Positions 8,681 to 21,655 of a DNA stretch of 45,259 nt are shown here, piece by piece. The position numbers and the translations under genes are program-made. Each line of letters starts with the position of its first letter. The first letter of the stretch is position 1. The DNA is from Methanomicrobiales archaeon (lineage in GTDB: Archaea; Halobacteriota; Methanomicrobia; Methanomicrobiales; JACTUA01). The DNA is taken from NCBI GenBank assembly GCA_029907705.1, contig JARYLJ010000013.1:1-45259 (forward strand). The letters are read 5' to 3'. The notes under the pieces were generated by a model. That model was given only the letters and a program-made list of their open reading frames with translations. It was not told the DNA's origin and made no database searches.

Positions 8681-8743
8681 ATCTCCTCCGAATCCGTCAA
8701 CCTATATATCTCTGTATAAAACCATTATAAGGAAGGTGATTGA
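8681..8743. promoter_or_regulatory. Shared divergent promoter of UPF0148 and UPF0147 genes
   Basis: A 63-bp A/T-rich gap holding TATA-like stretches for both strands (CTATATATC near 8701-8709 and TATAAAACC near 8716). The rightward gene is preceded by AAGGAAGGTGAT, a good ribosome-binding site for its TTG start at 8744. Confidence 0.5.
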
Positions 8744-9007
8744 TTGCCAACCCCTGCGCAGACGATACAGTCCTGCATACAGATGCTACAGCAGATCATC
8801 GAGGATACCACAATCCCCAGAAATATCAGGCGTGTGGCGGATGAGACGAAGGGTGTCCTGATGAACGATTCGAAGAGCATAGGTCTCAGGGCAGCGACCG
8901 CTATCTCCATGATCGACGAGATCAGCAACGATCCGAACATGCCGGTACATGCACGCACCAGAATATGGGAACTGGTGTCGCAGCTGGAGACGATTCCACT
9001 CGATTGA
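8744..9007 (+). CDS. UPF0147 family small helical protein
   Basis: An 87-residue, all-helical soluble protein. The core with [16 protein letters not shown], then [36 protein letters not shown], is the highly conserved UPF0147 pattern found across archaea; function unknown. No ATG or GTG is available at the family N-terminus. The TTG at 8744, 4 bp after GGTGAT, gives the expected length, so I take it as the start. It is divergent from the UPF0148 gene, and UPF0147 is followed by the convergent YjbQ-family gene. Confidence 0.88.
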   Translation: MPTPAQTIQSCIQMLQQIIEDTTIPRNIRRVADETKGVLMNDSKSIGLRAATAISMIDEISNDPNMPVHARTRIWELVSQLETIPLD

Positions 9008-9083
9008 GATACTATCTGGGACTTTTTCTGATATATCCAGATATCCCCCTATTTACTTCAGCAGTATACGTCCGATACACGTT

Positions 9084-9497
9084 TCACCCCAGGATTGTAC
9101 AGACGATCGATCGGACCCTCGAGGGTTGCGTATCCAGCTCGAGGAGAACGATCTGCTGCCATGTTCCGCAGCCGAGCTCCCCCTTTACGATCGGGACACT
9201 CAGTGAAGGGCCGACAATTGCCGCTTTTACATGAGACCTCCCGTTCCCATCCCCCCATGCCCGGTCATGGGCATACGGGATATCCGCCGGCGCGATCCTG
9301 GATAGCGCCCCCTTCAGGTCGGTGAGCACACCGCCTTCGTATTCGATGGTGGTGAGTGCAGCGGTGGAGTGCTGGACAAACAGGTGAACCAGACCATCGT
9401 TTATTCCGCTCTCCCTCACCGCGTGCCTTATCTCCGGCGTCAGATCGACGATGTCTCCTTCACCCTTCGTACCTGCCTGCAGTATCTTTCTGAACAT
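9084..9497 (-). CDS. YjbQ/UPF0047 family protein
   Basis: A 137-residue single-domain protein with the family signatures: TPEIRHAVRESGINDGLVHLFVQHSTAALTTIEYE near residues 20-55, HDRAWGDGNGRSHVKAAIVGPSLSVPI in the middle, and GTWQQIVLLELD near the end. The conserved His and Asp/Glu residues of the putative metal/phosphate pocket (QHST, DGNGRSH) are present. Members have been linked to a weak thiamine phosphate synthase activity, but the true role is unsettled. The ATG start at 9497 gives full family length. Its 3' end faces UPF0147. Confidence 0.9.
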   Translation of the reverse strand: MFRKILQAGTKGEGDIVDLTPEIRHAVRESGINDGLVHLFVQHSTAALTTIEYEGGVLTDLKGALSRIAPADIPYAHDRAWGDGNGRSHVKAAIVGPSLSVPIVKGELGCGTWQQIVLLELDTQPSRVRSIVCTILG

Positions 9498-9662
9498 GAT
9501 GATCTGATCGTGGAGTCATGAAGAAATTTTTTTCCCTGTAGAATCATCATCGCCAGAGAAGAGAATTTTACCTTTCGGCGACCAGATAATATGGACCATG
9601 ATAGGGCGTTATGCCGGAATTTTCCGATACGGGTATGCATGCCCCACGAAGACGGTGTGATG

Positions 9663-10880
9663 ATGAGGCTGGGTCCGTGCAGAAAAATGTACAGGGCTGA
9701 GACGCAGCGAGCGGTACCGCTCGAAGAGACACTGAAAAGGGCTGAACAGATGCTGCCCGCCGCGGGAGTGACCCGTGTGGCGGATATCACGCAGCTCGAT
9801 CGGGTGGGGATACCCGTATACTCGTGCATTCGCCCCACTGCGGAGATGGGGGCGATATCAGTGTACAACGGAAAAGGTGCGACAAAGCTTGCGGCGAAGG
9901 TCTCCGCGATGATGGAAGGAATAGAGCGTTATTCCGCGGAGTTGAAGGGAAGAAAACTCTTCGTCCAGAGCTTTTCAAAGATGGGGAAGGAAGGCGACGC
10001 AATAAATCCGGCTTCGCTGATCCTCCCGCAGGGACGCCATCCGGATCTGCCTGTCCCGTGGGTGGAGGGGTTCGACATATGCACGGGGGAACCCGTATTC
10101 GTGCCTGCACATGCGGTCTTTCACCCTGTTCCGCGCGATTTGCCCCCTCTTTTCAGGACAAACACGAATGGCCTCGCCTCCGGAAACACGTACGAGGAGG
10201 CGGTCTTCCATGCCCTCACCGAAGTGATTGAACGGGATGCATGGTCCATCGTGGAGGCGACCAGGCAGACGGGGAGATCGATAGAGATCCCGGAGAACGG
10301 TATGATCGGAGATCTCGCCAGAAGATTCGGCGAGGCAGGGATAGATATCAGGCTGAAGGATATCACGAGCGACATCGGTATTCCCACTGTTGCGGCCGTT
10401 GCGGACGATCTGGTGCTCAGGGATCCGGCACTCCTCACCATCGGAATGGGCACCCATACGGAAGCGGCGATCGCCGCAATTCGTGCCCTGACGGAGGTCG
10501 CACAGAGCCGCCTGACCCAGATACATGGGGCGAGGGAGGACACGACCACGGCCGAATTCAGGAAGCAGCTCGGATACGAGAGGACGAAGAGAATGAACAG
10601 GCACTGGTTCGCAGATAATGGGTCGATGGACCTCGGGGCCCTTCCCACCTTTTCGAGCGAGGATTTTCTCGACGATATTCACTATATGGTCAAACAGCTC
10701 GCGGGCAAAGGACTGCATCGCGTGATTGCAGTCGATCTGACGAGACCGGAGATCGGGATACCGGTGGTCAGGGTGGTGGTGCCGGGCCTCGAAGTATATG
10801 CGATCGATAGCGAGAGGATCGGTGATAGATGCAGGGATGCCCGCCGTCGTCATATTTCTGGGCCCAAGCCTTCCCGTTGA
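9663..10880 (+). CDS. ycaO: YcaO-domain ATP-dependent cyclodehydratase/thioamidation enzyme
   Basis: In methanogens YcaO with TfuA converts a glycine of the methyl-coenzyme M reductase alpha subunit to thioglycine, activating the backbone amide with ATP. The 405-residue protein shows the YcaO ATP-binding acidic clusters: AKVSAMMEGIERYSAE (about 75-90), EAVFHALTEVIERDAWSIVE (about 178-197) and AIRALTEVAQSRLTQIHGARED (about 270-291). The open frame reaches back to 9591, but family N-termini begin near MRLGPCRKMYRAET, so I use ATG 9663 (GGTG 5 bp upstream; ATG 9660 is equally possible). It overlaps tfuA by 44 bp. That assignment to McrA is inferred from the pair and the methanogen-like gene content. 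Confidence 0.9.
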   Translation: MRLGPCRKMYRAETQRAVPLEETLKRAEQMLPAAGVTRVADITQLDRVGIPVYSCIRPTAEMGAISVYNGKGATKLAAKVSAMMEGIERYSAELKGRKLFVQSFSKMGKEGDAINPASLILPQGRHPDLPVPWVEGFDICTGEPVFVPAHAVFHPVPRDLPPLFRTNTNGLASGNTYEEAVFHALTEVIERDAWSIVEATRQTGRSIEIPENGMIGDLARRFGEAGIDIRLKDITSDIGIPTVAAVADDLVLRDPALLTIGMGTHTEAAIAAIRALTEVAQSRLTQIHGAREDTTTAEFRKQLGYERTKRMNRHWFADNGSMDLGALPTFSSEDFLDDIHYMVKQLAGKGLHRVIAVDLTRPEIGIPVVRVVVPGLEVYAIDSERIGDRCRDARRRHISGPKPSR

Positions 10881-11493
10881 AGAGGCCAGGTGCATACTGG
10901 AGGCCACATATCTCCCTCCGGCGAAGAGAGGGGATGTGGAGTGGGCAGTAAACGACGGTGCACGTGTCATCGGCCTGATCGACGGTGTCTTCTTTCAGGA
11001 GTGTGCAGTTGCCCACCGGGAGATACTCTTCGCCCTGAGGCGTGGTGTGAGAGTGATCGGGGCCTCCAGCATGGGGGCGCTGCGAAGTGCAGAACTGGAT
11101 ATATTTGGAATGGAGGGTGTGGGAGTGATATACCGTCTGTTCAGCGAGGGGTTGCTCGAGTCGGACGATGAGGTGGCCCTGGTCTTCGATCCGCTCTCAG
11201 GAAAGGCCCTTTCCGAGCCCCTCGTGAACATCAGGGCAACCCTCGCCCTCTCGCTCGAAAGGGGGGTTATCAGCAGCGAAGAACACCATACTCTCCTCGA
11301 TATCGCCTCTGCACTTTACTATCCGGATAGGACCTACCAGAGGATCTGCAGAGAGGCTGCAGACAGGATCGAGAGGAGGACCATCGAGCGTTTTCAGGGC
11401 TTCATTTCGGGCGAAGCGGTGGACCTGAAAAAGAAGGACGCGATTGCAGCGCTGGAGTACATACGGGACCGGGTAATGCCTGATGTGAAGTGA
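10837..11493 (+). CDS. tfuA: TfuA-like protein, YcaO partner
   Basis: A 218-residue TfuA-domain protein: VIFLGPSLPVEEA at the N-terminus, LPPAKRGDVEWAV, then IDGVFFQECAVAHREILFALRRGVRVIGASSMGALRSAEL, the family's signature block. TfuA is thought to help YcaO in backbone thioamidation, perhaps in sulphur delivery. ATG 10837 is preceded by GGTGAT with good spacing, and the frame overlaps the ycaO end, a strong sign of translational coupling. The frame extends upstream to 10798 without support. It converges with gyrA (67-bp gap). Confidence 0.92.
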   Translation: MPAVVIFLGPSLPVEEARCILEATYLPPAKRGDVEWAVNDGARVIGLIDGVFFQECAVAHREILFALRRGVRVIGASSMGALRSAELDIFGMEGVGVIYRLFSEGLLESDDEVALVFDPLSGKALSEPLVNIRATLALSLERGVISSEEHHTLLDIASALYYPDRTYQRICREAADRIERRTIERFQGFISGEAVDLKKKDAIAALEYIRDRVMPDVK

Positions 11494-11560
11494 CGGGAGT
11501 CATCGGATCAGCGCGGCGCCTGTCAGATACCCGGTGGCAGAGGACTGACGGGAATGTGGA

Positions 11561-16024
<4,464 letters not shown>

Positions 16025-16118
16025 AAAAAAACGATAAAAATAGCCATATCCAGAGGACAGCACATTCATTATAAATTGGCGCTGATAGCTCTTTAAATAT
16101 CCGCGATGGTTCAAAAGA

Positions 16119-16427
16119 TCACGCATACTCACCTGGATCCGCATCCTTGATGCCCAGATGGCGATCAATGGCAACGGCCAGCCTGCTGAGCACCCGGACC
16201 ACCTCCGCCGCATCTTCCCTGTCCATCGAGCCCGGCTGATGCCATATCACCCTCTTTCTCAGCAGGGTCACGAGTTCTTCCACCTCTGTCCCATTGAATT
16301 GGTGAGGAAGGATCAGCTCGTCCAGATGGTCAGATGCCCCGTAGAACGCCTGTTCCGGCGGGAGTCCGAAGTGCTTGGATAGCAGGAGCAGGTTGGTGAT
16401 GAAACCCCTTCCGAATTTGCTCTTCAT
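16119..16427 (-). CDS. Conserved archaeal protein of unknown function
   Basis: A 102-residue, soluble, mostly helical protein (MKSKFGRGFITNLLLLSKHFGLPPEQAFYGASDHL...). I recall similar proteins in methanogens but cannot name a family with confidence. It has an acidic C-terminus and no Cys clusters or membrane segments. It lies upstream of gyrB in the same direction, 108 bp away, and downstream of cbiQ with a 48-bp gap, so it may be cotranscribed with either. Confidence 0.65.
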   Translation of the reverse strand: MKSKFGRGFITNLLLLSKHFGLPPEQAFYGASDHLDELILPHQFNGTEVEELVTLLRKRVIWHQPGSMDREDAAEVVRVLSRLAVAIDRHLGIKDADPGEYA

Positions 16428-16475
16428 GAGAGAGTCTGTCGAGCCAAAGATTCAAAAACATGACGGTGAGCGCAG

Positions 16476-17291
16476 TCATCCGTGGATATAAAAATAGAGC
16501 GGGACGAAAATGATGAAAATGAGACAGGTATAGAGGAAACAGGCATCAGCCCTCGAAAGAGATTTCTTTTTTATGTACATATACGAATGTCTCCCGTAAC
16601 CCCTGCAGAGCATGGCGGTGTACGTTCTCTCCCCCTGTTCGTACGATCTCAGAAATATGGTCCCTACGATGTAACCGATCTGCCTGAGCCTGTATCGGTA
16701 GGGAAGGCGATGGTCGAAGGGATCGAAGCATCTGGTCTCCACTGCCTGCTGAACCTTCCTGAACATATAGCCGATGACAAAGAGGTACCTGGTCATCATG
16801 CCCATGACGAGGATGAATTCGGATGGCAGACCCAGCCTGCCTGCGCCCTCCAGCATCTCCTGCATTCGAGTGGTGGAGGCGAGGAGGATCACGAAAGAGA
16901 TGCACACGATGAATTTGGAGAAGAGTATCAGGGCAAATTCGATCGATTCGGCATAGATGAAGATCCCCGCGGGCAGTGAATACAGGATATGGAATTCGGA
17001 ATAGAAACGGTTTTTAAAGAATATCTGGAAAAAGATGAGGAATATACCGAACGGCAGCACTGCAAAGAGTCTCTTCACATAGTGCAGCGGACTCAGACCG
17101 CTGATCCCCCATAAGATTGCAAAGAGAAGGAAGAACGAGATAGAGACCGGAAAAGAGAGTGCCGAGTAAGGGATGCTTACGATGACCAGGATGACCGCGA
17201 GTGTGACCACAATCTTCACCCTCGGATCGAGCACATGTATGGGGCTTTTCCTGTAGGATTCCTTCTCGATCAGGAAGAGATCCTCGATCAT
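16476..17291 (-). CDS. cbiQ: Cobalt/nickel ECF transporter, transmembrane T component
   Basis: A 271-residue integral membrane protein with about five hydrophobic segments: two near residues 28-65, one near 80-95, and two in 105-155. It begins with the amphipathic MIEDLFLIEKESYRKSPIHVLDPRVKIV typical of CbiQ/EcfT, and it carries the coupling-helix region MLEGAGRLGLPSEFILVMGMMTRYL and MLCRGYG motifs that contact the ATPase. It couples CbiO to the substrate-binding CbiMN. Its ATG overlaps the cbiO stop codon by 4 bp. The gene order on this strand is cbiM-cbiN-cbiO-cbiQ. Confidence 0.92.
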   Translation of the reverse strand: MIEDLFLIEKESYRKSPIHVLDPRVKIVVTLAVILVIVSIPYSALSFPVSISFFLLFAILWGISGLSPLHYVKRLFAVLPFGIFLIFFQIFFKNRFYSEFHILYSLPAGIFIYAESIEFALILFSKFIVCISFVILLASTTRMQEMLEGAGRLGLPSEFILVMGMMTRYLFVIGYMFRKVQQAVETRCFDPFDHRLPYRYRLRQIGYIVGTIFLRSYEQGERTYTAMLCRGYGRHSYMYIKKKSLSRADACFLYTCLIFIIFVPLYFYIHG

Positions 17292-18121
17292 CTATCCCTC
17301 CCGAATGCCTTCAGCAAAGCACGCACAGCATCATCGAAGGTGTAGGCCATCGGAACGTCGATTCCGTGACGTCTCAGTGAACCGAAGAGCTTCGGGAGCG
17401 CGGGCATGTCCAGTCTGACCGAGGTGAGGAGATCCTCCCTCTCAAAGAGCTCCTCCACGGTACCTTCCCCGATGAACTCCCCACGGTGCATCAGGTACAC
17501 GTATTCCGCCAGCTCGGAGACGAGCGACAGATCGTGCGTGGAGAATATCACCGTCATTCCATATTCCCTGGTCAGAGATCTGATGAACTCAGCCAGATCC
17601 CGCATGCTCCGGGGGTCGAGACCTGCATTGGGCTCATCCAGTACGAGGACCTCCGGTTCCATCGCCAGAATACCGGCGATCGCGACCCGCTTCTTCTCGC
17701 CTCCGCTCAGGTGATGGGGGACGCGCGACCGGAGCTCCTCAATCCCGAGGAGCCTCAATGCCTCATTCACCCTGTGAGCGACCGTCCTCTCGTCGAGTCC
17801 GAGATTGATGGGCCCGAAGGCAACATCCTGCTCCACAGTGGGACTGAAGATCTGATCGTCTGCGTTCTGGAAGACGAGACCGATCAGCTTTCGCACCTCC
17901 TTCAGGTTCTCCTTCGTCACCGGTTCGCCCTTTATCAGCACTTCGCCGGTCGTTGGTTTGAGGATACCATTGAAATGTTTGAAGAGCGTGCTCTTTCCAG
18001 CCCCATTTGGCCCTATGATCGCGATCCTCTTGTTCCTCGGTGCGATGAAGTTGATCCTGTTGAGCGCCTTTATGCCACCCGGATATGTGAAGGAGAGATC
18101 CCTGGTCTCGATGAGATGCAT
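17288..18121 (-). CDS. cbiO: Cobalt/nickel ECF transporter ATPase
   Basis: A 277-residue ABC ATPase that powers metal uptake. Walker A GPNGAGKSTL (about residues 37-46), Q-loop FQNADDQIFSPTVEQDVAFGP, signature HHLSGGEKKRVAIAG, Walker B VLVLDEPNAGLDPRS and the H-loop FSTHD are all intact. The Q-loop context (NADDQIF) is characteristic of CbiO/EcfA. The ATG at 18121 lies 36 bp after cbiN. The metal specificity cannot be read from this subunit. Confidence 0.95.
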   Translation of the reverse strand: MHLIETRDLSFTYPGGIKALNRINFIAPRNKRIAIIGPNGAGKSTLFKHFNGILKPTTGEVLIKGEPVTKENLKEVRKLIGLVFQNADDQIFSPTVEQDVAFGPINLGLDERTVAHRVNEALRLLGIEELRSRVPHHLSGGEKKRVAIAGILAMEPEVLVLDEPNAGLDPRSMRDLAEFIRSLTREYGMTVIFSTHDLSLVSELAEYVYLMHRGEFIGEGTVEELFEREDLLTSVRLDMPALPKLFGSLRRHGIDVPMAYTFDDAVRALLKAFGRDR

Positions 18122-18157
18122 CGAATAAAACCTTTGAAAAAAAGGAATATGATACTT

Positions 18158-18508
18158 TCATTTCGATTTTGCAAGGATGCGGGAGAACCCCAGGCCGATG
18201 AAAAGGACAAGGATCGTCCCGAGCACTATGGCCAGGATTTCACCCTCCTTGTCCAGTCCCGGGACGGTGTAGTCGGGCATGAGCGCCTCGAAGGTGAACG
18301 TATTCCCGGTCTTCTCCACCACCGCCTCTTCCGCGACCACTGCCACATCCTCGTCCAGTTCCGCCCCATGGATCTCCTTTGCGCCATACATGCCGAAGAA
18401 CGCGCTTTCGAGACCATCCGGGTTGCTGGAAGCGAGGAAAGGTGCCATCGCCGCAATCGCGATGGCAACCAGAATACCGGCGATGAAGAACGTCTTTTTG
18501 TCCATCAT
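18158..18508 (-). CDS. cbiN: CbiN/NikN-type PDGLE membrane protein
   Basis: A 116-residue protein with a transmembrane helix at residues 6-26, the PDGLE motif (residues 30-34) that names this accessory family, an extracellular acidic loop and a second transmembrane helix near 88-110. With CbiM it forms the substrate-binding unit of cobalt or nickel ECF transporters. Its start codon overlaps the cbiM stop (ATGA). Confidence 0.88.
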   Translation of the reverse strand: MMDKKTFFIAGILVAIAIAAMAPFLASSNPDGLESAFFGMYGAKEIHGAELDEDVAVVAEEAVVEKTGNTFTFEALMPDYTVPGLDKEGEILAIVLGTILVLFIGLGFSRILAKSK

Positions 18509-19143
18509 GCGGCCACACCTCTCTTTTCAGATACGATATCGGGTCTGACCATGGTGATCAGGGCGATCGCCACAGTGGTGATGGCACCCTCTATCAATCC
18601 GATCACCGCGTGATACGTCCCCATGGAGACGAGACCCAGCTCGAGGGGGAAAGTGCCTGCTGCGGCCATCTCCAGCGCACAAACGATAGCGCCGGCGAAG
18701 AGCGAGATCCAGCCTGCGATGAAATATGCAGGGACCGGTCTCCCGATTGCACCCCTGACGCCTTTATATGAGTAATACCCGACGAAGCCGCCGATGACAC
18801 CCATATTGACGATGTTCGCACCCATCGCCGTGATTCCGCCATCGGCGAACAGGAAGCCCTGTACAAGCAGTACGATGGTAAGTATGAATACCGCTGCGTA
18901 AGGTGATCCCAGCACGATGGCCGCGAGGGCGCCCCCCACCATGTGGCCACTCGTCCCCCAGGGGATGGGGATGTTCATCGCCTGAATGGCGAAGATGCCT
19001 GCGGCAAGGACAGCGACGAGTGGAACCCGATCTTCATCCAGCTCCGATCGTGCCCATCTCAATGAAAGAGCGATAAAAACAAGCGCAACAAGCCAGTAAA
19101 TGATGCCATGCGAAATAGGAAGAAACGCATCCGGTATGTGCAT
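18505..19143 (-). CDS. cbiM: Cobalt/nickel transport protein CbiM
   Basis: A 212-residue polytopic membrane protein that binds the metal. It starts with the invariant MHIPDAFLP, whose N-terminal amine and His2 are metal ligands, and has [20 protein letters not shown], containing the second conserved His, and [14 protein letters not shown]. Cobalt would serve cobamide synthesis and nickel would serve F430 and hydrogenases; both are heavily used by methanogens, and the sequence alone does not decide between them. It is the first gene of the cbiMNOQ operon and is preceded by an A/T-rich dyad (19164-19209). Confidence 0.93.
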   Translation of the reverse strand: MHIPDAFLPISHGIIYWLVALVFIALSLRWARSELDEDRVPLVAVLAAGIFAIQAMNIPIPWGTSGHMVGGALAAIVLGSPYAAVFILTIVLLVQGFLFADGGITAMGANIVNMGVIGGFVGYYSYKGVRGAIGRPVPAYFIAGWISLFAGAIVCALEMAAAGTFPLELGLVSMGTYHAVIGLIEGAITTVAIALITMVRPDIVSEKRGVAA

Positions 19144-19163
19144 AACCTCTCACCGAATGTATG

Positions 19164-19209
19164 TAAGAATCTTTCAGATAAATAATTTATTATTTCTGAT
19201 AAGTTCTTA
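19164..19209. promoter_or_regulatory. Imperfect dyad upstream of cbiMNOQ, candidate metalloregulator operator
   Basis: Two half-sites sharing TAAGAA-NN-T-N-TCAGA face each other (15 of 23 positions match across the dyad) 21 to 66 bp before the cbiM start, across the A/T-rich stretch where the TATA box must lie. This is a sensible place for metal-dependent repression. The identity of the regulator is unknown. The rest of 19210-19540 is A/T-rich and then mixed sequence with no supported gene. Confidence 0.4.
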
Positions 19210-19540
19210 TAATAATTGAAAATTTTTTATTATTTACGAAATATCCCTCATAAACAATAGGCATTTTTCAGAAACGGGTGGTTCACGGTGGTTCCCGTGC
19301 CCCGATAACAGGAATCTCATTTCGAGCATTCACCGGGATTCGAGACCCTCTCCATCCTTTTCTATTTATCGATGGTGAGTCCACCCTTCATGGACGTGCC
19401 TTTTGCCCCAGGGAACAGTTTCTTTGCGTCATGCAGGAGAGAACCGCATGGGCACCGTATCGTTACGAATGCTTTAAAAATACATAAGGGGACGGAGGAA
19501 CAGGCCCTGCAACTGGTTTCACCGATAAATAGTATAATAA

Positions 19541-19969
19541 TTATCTGGCGTGCACGATTGCGGATTTAAGGGATCTCCTGAACTCCCTCCACATTCTCGA
19601 CAGTTCTCTGTTTACCTCTCGCAGATCCTTTGGATCCTGTTTTTCGAGCGCCTCCTGAAGCTGGAGCTTCATCCCTTCAATCCTCTCGAGTATCCGAATC
19701 GCTTCAGAGATGTTGAAACCATGTGCATCGAGAGTATCCAGCATCTTCTCCGTCCGATTCAGCCGAAGTGCGAAGATACCCATCCTGTAATCTGCATGTA
19801 TCCTCCAGAGTTCCTGTTTCAGGTCGCTGTCCGCCCACTTCAACTCCCTCATGTCTTCGTTTTTCCCCATGTGCAGTGCTGTCGCAGGCATCACAGCGAC
19901 GGCAAGCATGCAGAGGGACAGGAACATGGCCAATCGCCAGTCTTTCGAACTCCACTCTCTTCTCTTCAT
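19541..19969 (-). CDS. Secreted helical protein of unknown function
   Basis: A 142-residue protein with an N-terminal signal: basic MKRREWSSKDWR, then the hydrophobic LAMFLSLCMLAVAVMPATALHMG with a plausible signal peptidase site after TALA-type residues. The mature part is charged, all-helical and likely coiled coil (NRTEKMLDTLDAHGFNISEAIRILERIEGMKLQLQEALEKQD), with NRT and NIS sequons. I do not recognise the family; it looks like an extracytoplasmic helical protein. The ATG at 19969 is chosen over upstream starts because GGGAGATGG precedes it and it gives the signal peptide. A TATA-like TATTTTATC lies about 30 bp further upstream. Confidence 0.75.
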   Translation of the reverse strand: MKRREWSSKDWRLAMFLSLCMLAVAVMPATALHMGKNEDMRELKWADSDLKQELWRIHADYRMGIFALRLNRTEKMLDTLDAHGFNISEAIRILERIEGMKLQLQEALEKQDPKDLREVNRELSRMWREFRRSLKSAIVHAR

Positions 19970-20742
19970 ATATCCATCTCCCTTTCTAATTGAGATAAAA
20001 TAGGCTGATGGAGCCAATCAGATCTTTGATCCTCCCGGTTGAATGATCCAGCTGCTGTGTTGAATCGTTCGAATTAACCTCTTTCAACCCCCTCCAGACT
20101 CGACGATTCATCGGAATCCGCTGTCCCCTCTCTTCTCGAGTGCCCTTTTTTTTCACGACTTTGAAAAAAAAAGTACGCCCGAAAATTCTGGATTCATGAC
20201 ATCGCTCGTGATATCGCGACCAGATCGAACGTTATCGCCACATGCATGAAGTTATCGGTGACGAATCTGTCGTCACTCTATCATGTTCTCAGTCCGTGCA
20301 GGAGACGCCCGAATTTCGATACGGGAAGAGATCGGGAAAATCACTGTCATGAACCATGGAGCGGCTAGGGCATCGCATGGCGGAGATCCGGGAGTGTTCA
20401 TCGATTGAGAGAGGGGACAGAAAAATTTACCATTTTACCATCCAAAGCCGATCTGTTCCGCTCTCTGAAAAACCAGGAAATCCCACGCTGAACTTTTTGC
20501 CCCCAGAAAGTGAATGTTGCCCCCCTCATCGATATGCTTCATGTAGGAAATTCAATTGAAATTGATCCTCGGAGGGGGTACACCTTTTTTCCGGTTTTTT
20601 CAGCGGGTGCGGCGTTCGCCCCGTGCAGGCACCAGCCGGGTGATCACATGGGTATGTGATATTTTACAGGATCGGATGTTTACGGGATCGGATGGAGCGA
20701 TGGGCAAATTTTTATCTCTGAAAAATCAGCTTCTGATCGGTG
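19970..20742. other. Long intergenic region, with a degenerate repeat
   Basis: About 770 bp without a supported gene. It contains the promoter of the leftward secreted-protein gene, a run of A near 20163-20173, repeat copy B (20207-20325) and, just before 20743, an A/T-rich promoter (AAATTTTTATC) for the microprotein that follows. The open frames have no ribosome-binding site and a composition unlike neighbouring genes. Confidence 0.5.
20207..20325 (+). repeat. Degenerate dispersed intergenic repeat, copy B
   Basis: Counterpart of 78-200. The words GCGACCAG, GCATGAAGTT and CGTGCAGG occur in the same order and nearly the same spacing. Both copies lie in non-coding gaps, on the same strand, 20 kb apart. 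Confidence 0.45.
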
Positions 20743-20910
20743 ATGGGCATGGACGATGCCGAGCTCGAAAAGATGATCAAGAGTGTGAGTGCAAAGGAGC
20801 TGAAGGAGGAGGCAAAGAAGAGGGGTATCGCCCTCGGCAGGTGCCCCTCCAAGATGGATATCGCACGGAAGCTTCCGAAGGATGTCCTGGAGAAGCTGAG
20901 CAAAAAGTGA
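20743..20910 (+). CDS. SAP-like microprotein (55 residues)
   Basis: A 55-codon frame, ATG 20743 (or ATG 20749) to TGA 20908. It encodes a charged, helical protein: MGMDDAELEKMIKSV, then SAKELKEEAKKRGI, LGRCPSKMDIARKLP and a Lys-rich end. A helix with L-K-E-x-A-K-x-x-G-I followed by K-x-D-x-A-x-x-L is the shape of SAP-type helix-extension-helix motifs that bind nucleic acid. A TATA-like AAATTTTTATC lies about 40 bp upstream, and GGTGAT overlaps the first ATG, favouring ATG 20749 or leaderless use of the first. It converges with ribB (49-bp gap). Confidence 0.65.
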   Translation: MGMDDAELEKMIKSVSAKELKEEAKKRGIALGRCPSKMDIARKLPKDVLEKLSKK

Positions 20911-20959
20911 GGCCGCATCATCGAGAGAATAAAGCGATTCATTCTGCCGGGAGTGGTCA

Positions 20960-21655
20960 TTACGGGCAGCCCGCCCGCCACCACTCCATTATCTCCTCTC
21001 CCTCCACGAAGACGAGTCCTCTCTCCTTCGCGTAACGCATCGCCTTCTCTTTTCTCAGGGCGAGGCCCGTCTCGTCATCCAGCATCTCGCATATCGCGAC
21101 CGAAGGTGTAACCCCCGCCCCGAGGGCCAGGGCGATCGAGAGCTCGGTCTGACCGCACCTCTGGTCGAGGAGACCCTCAGCTGCCCGTAGAATCGCCACA
21201 TGTCCGGGTGCCCTGAAATGGCGTGCGAAATCCTCACCGTCACCATTCAATGATCTCCTTACCTCTTCTGCAATCGCGTTGATAGTCATGGCGCGATCCC
21301 TGTCTGTTATACCCGTGTAGGTGGAGCGATGATTCACCCAGATGGAGAACGATGATCGATTTCTCGCATCGTACGGCACATCACCGATCTGCTCGACGAC
21401 CCTGCTCCCGTTCAGGAGCTCGTACGCGAACGGAAGCCCGAGTCTTTCTGCAGCACAGGGATGGATGGCGGTACAGATCAGCCCGCCTCCATCCCTCCTC
21501 ATCTGGCATATATGCCTGAAGGTGACGGCATCTGCACGAATTGCAAAGTCGGTCTCCCCCTCGCGCGAGTCGAAATCGTACAGGAGAATGAATTCCCCTG
21601 AAGCCATCGCTCGAAGCGCTGCATCAATCCGTGGGGATCTCGATCCTGACCTCAT
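20960..21655 (-). CDS. ribB: 3,4-dihydroxy-2-butanone 4-phosphate synthase
   Basis: Makes the four-carbon precursor of riboflavin from ribulose 5-phosphate. The 231-residue single-domain protein has the acidic metal/substrate loop YDFDSREGETDFAI (about 27-39), FRAPGHVAILRAAEGLL with the metal-binding His (152) and RCGQTELSIALALGAGVTPSVAICEMLDDETG. Bacterial enzymes read GHTE where this one has GQTE; I believe archaeal members vary here, but it deserves an alignment. The ATG at 21655 gives a slightly extended N-terminus and overlaps the ribK end by 32 bp, so the genes are coupled. There is no fused GTP cyclohydrolase II domain, as usual in archaea. Confidence 0.93.
   Translation of the reverse strand: MRSGSRSPRIDAALRAMASGEFILLYDFDSREGETDFAIRADAVTFRHICQMRRDGGGLICTAIHPCAAERLGLPFAYELLNGSRVVEQIGDVPYDARNRSSFSIWVNHRSTYTGITDRDRAMTINAIAEEVRRSLNGDGEDFARHFRAPGHVAILRAAEGLLDQRCGQTELSIALALGAGVTPSVAICEMLDDETGLALRKEKAMRYAKERGLVFVEGEEIMEWWRAGCP

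Noticed and set aside
20960-21655. RibB inactivated by loss of the His in the GHTE motif (GQTE here)
   Set aside because: The remaining acidic loop and PGH motif are intact, and I believe archaeal enzymes vary at this position; not enough to call it dead.
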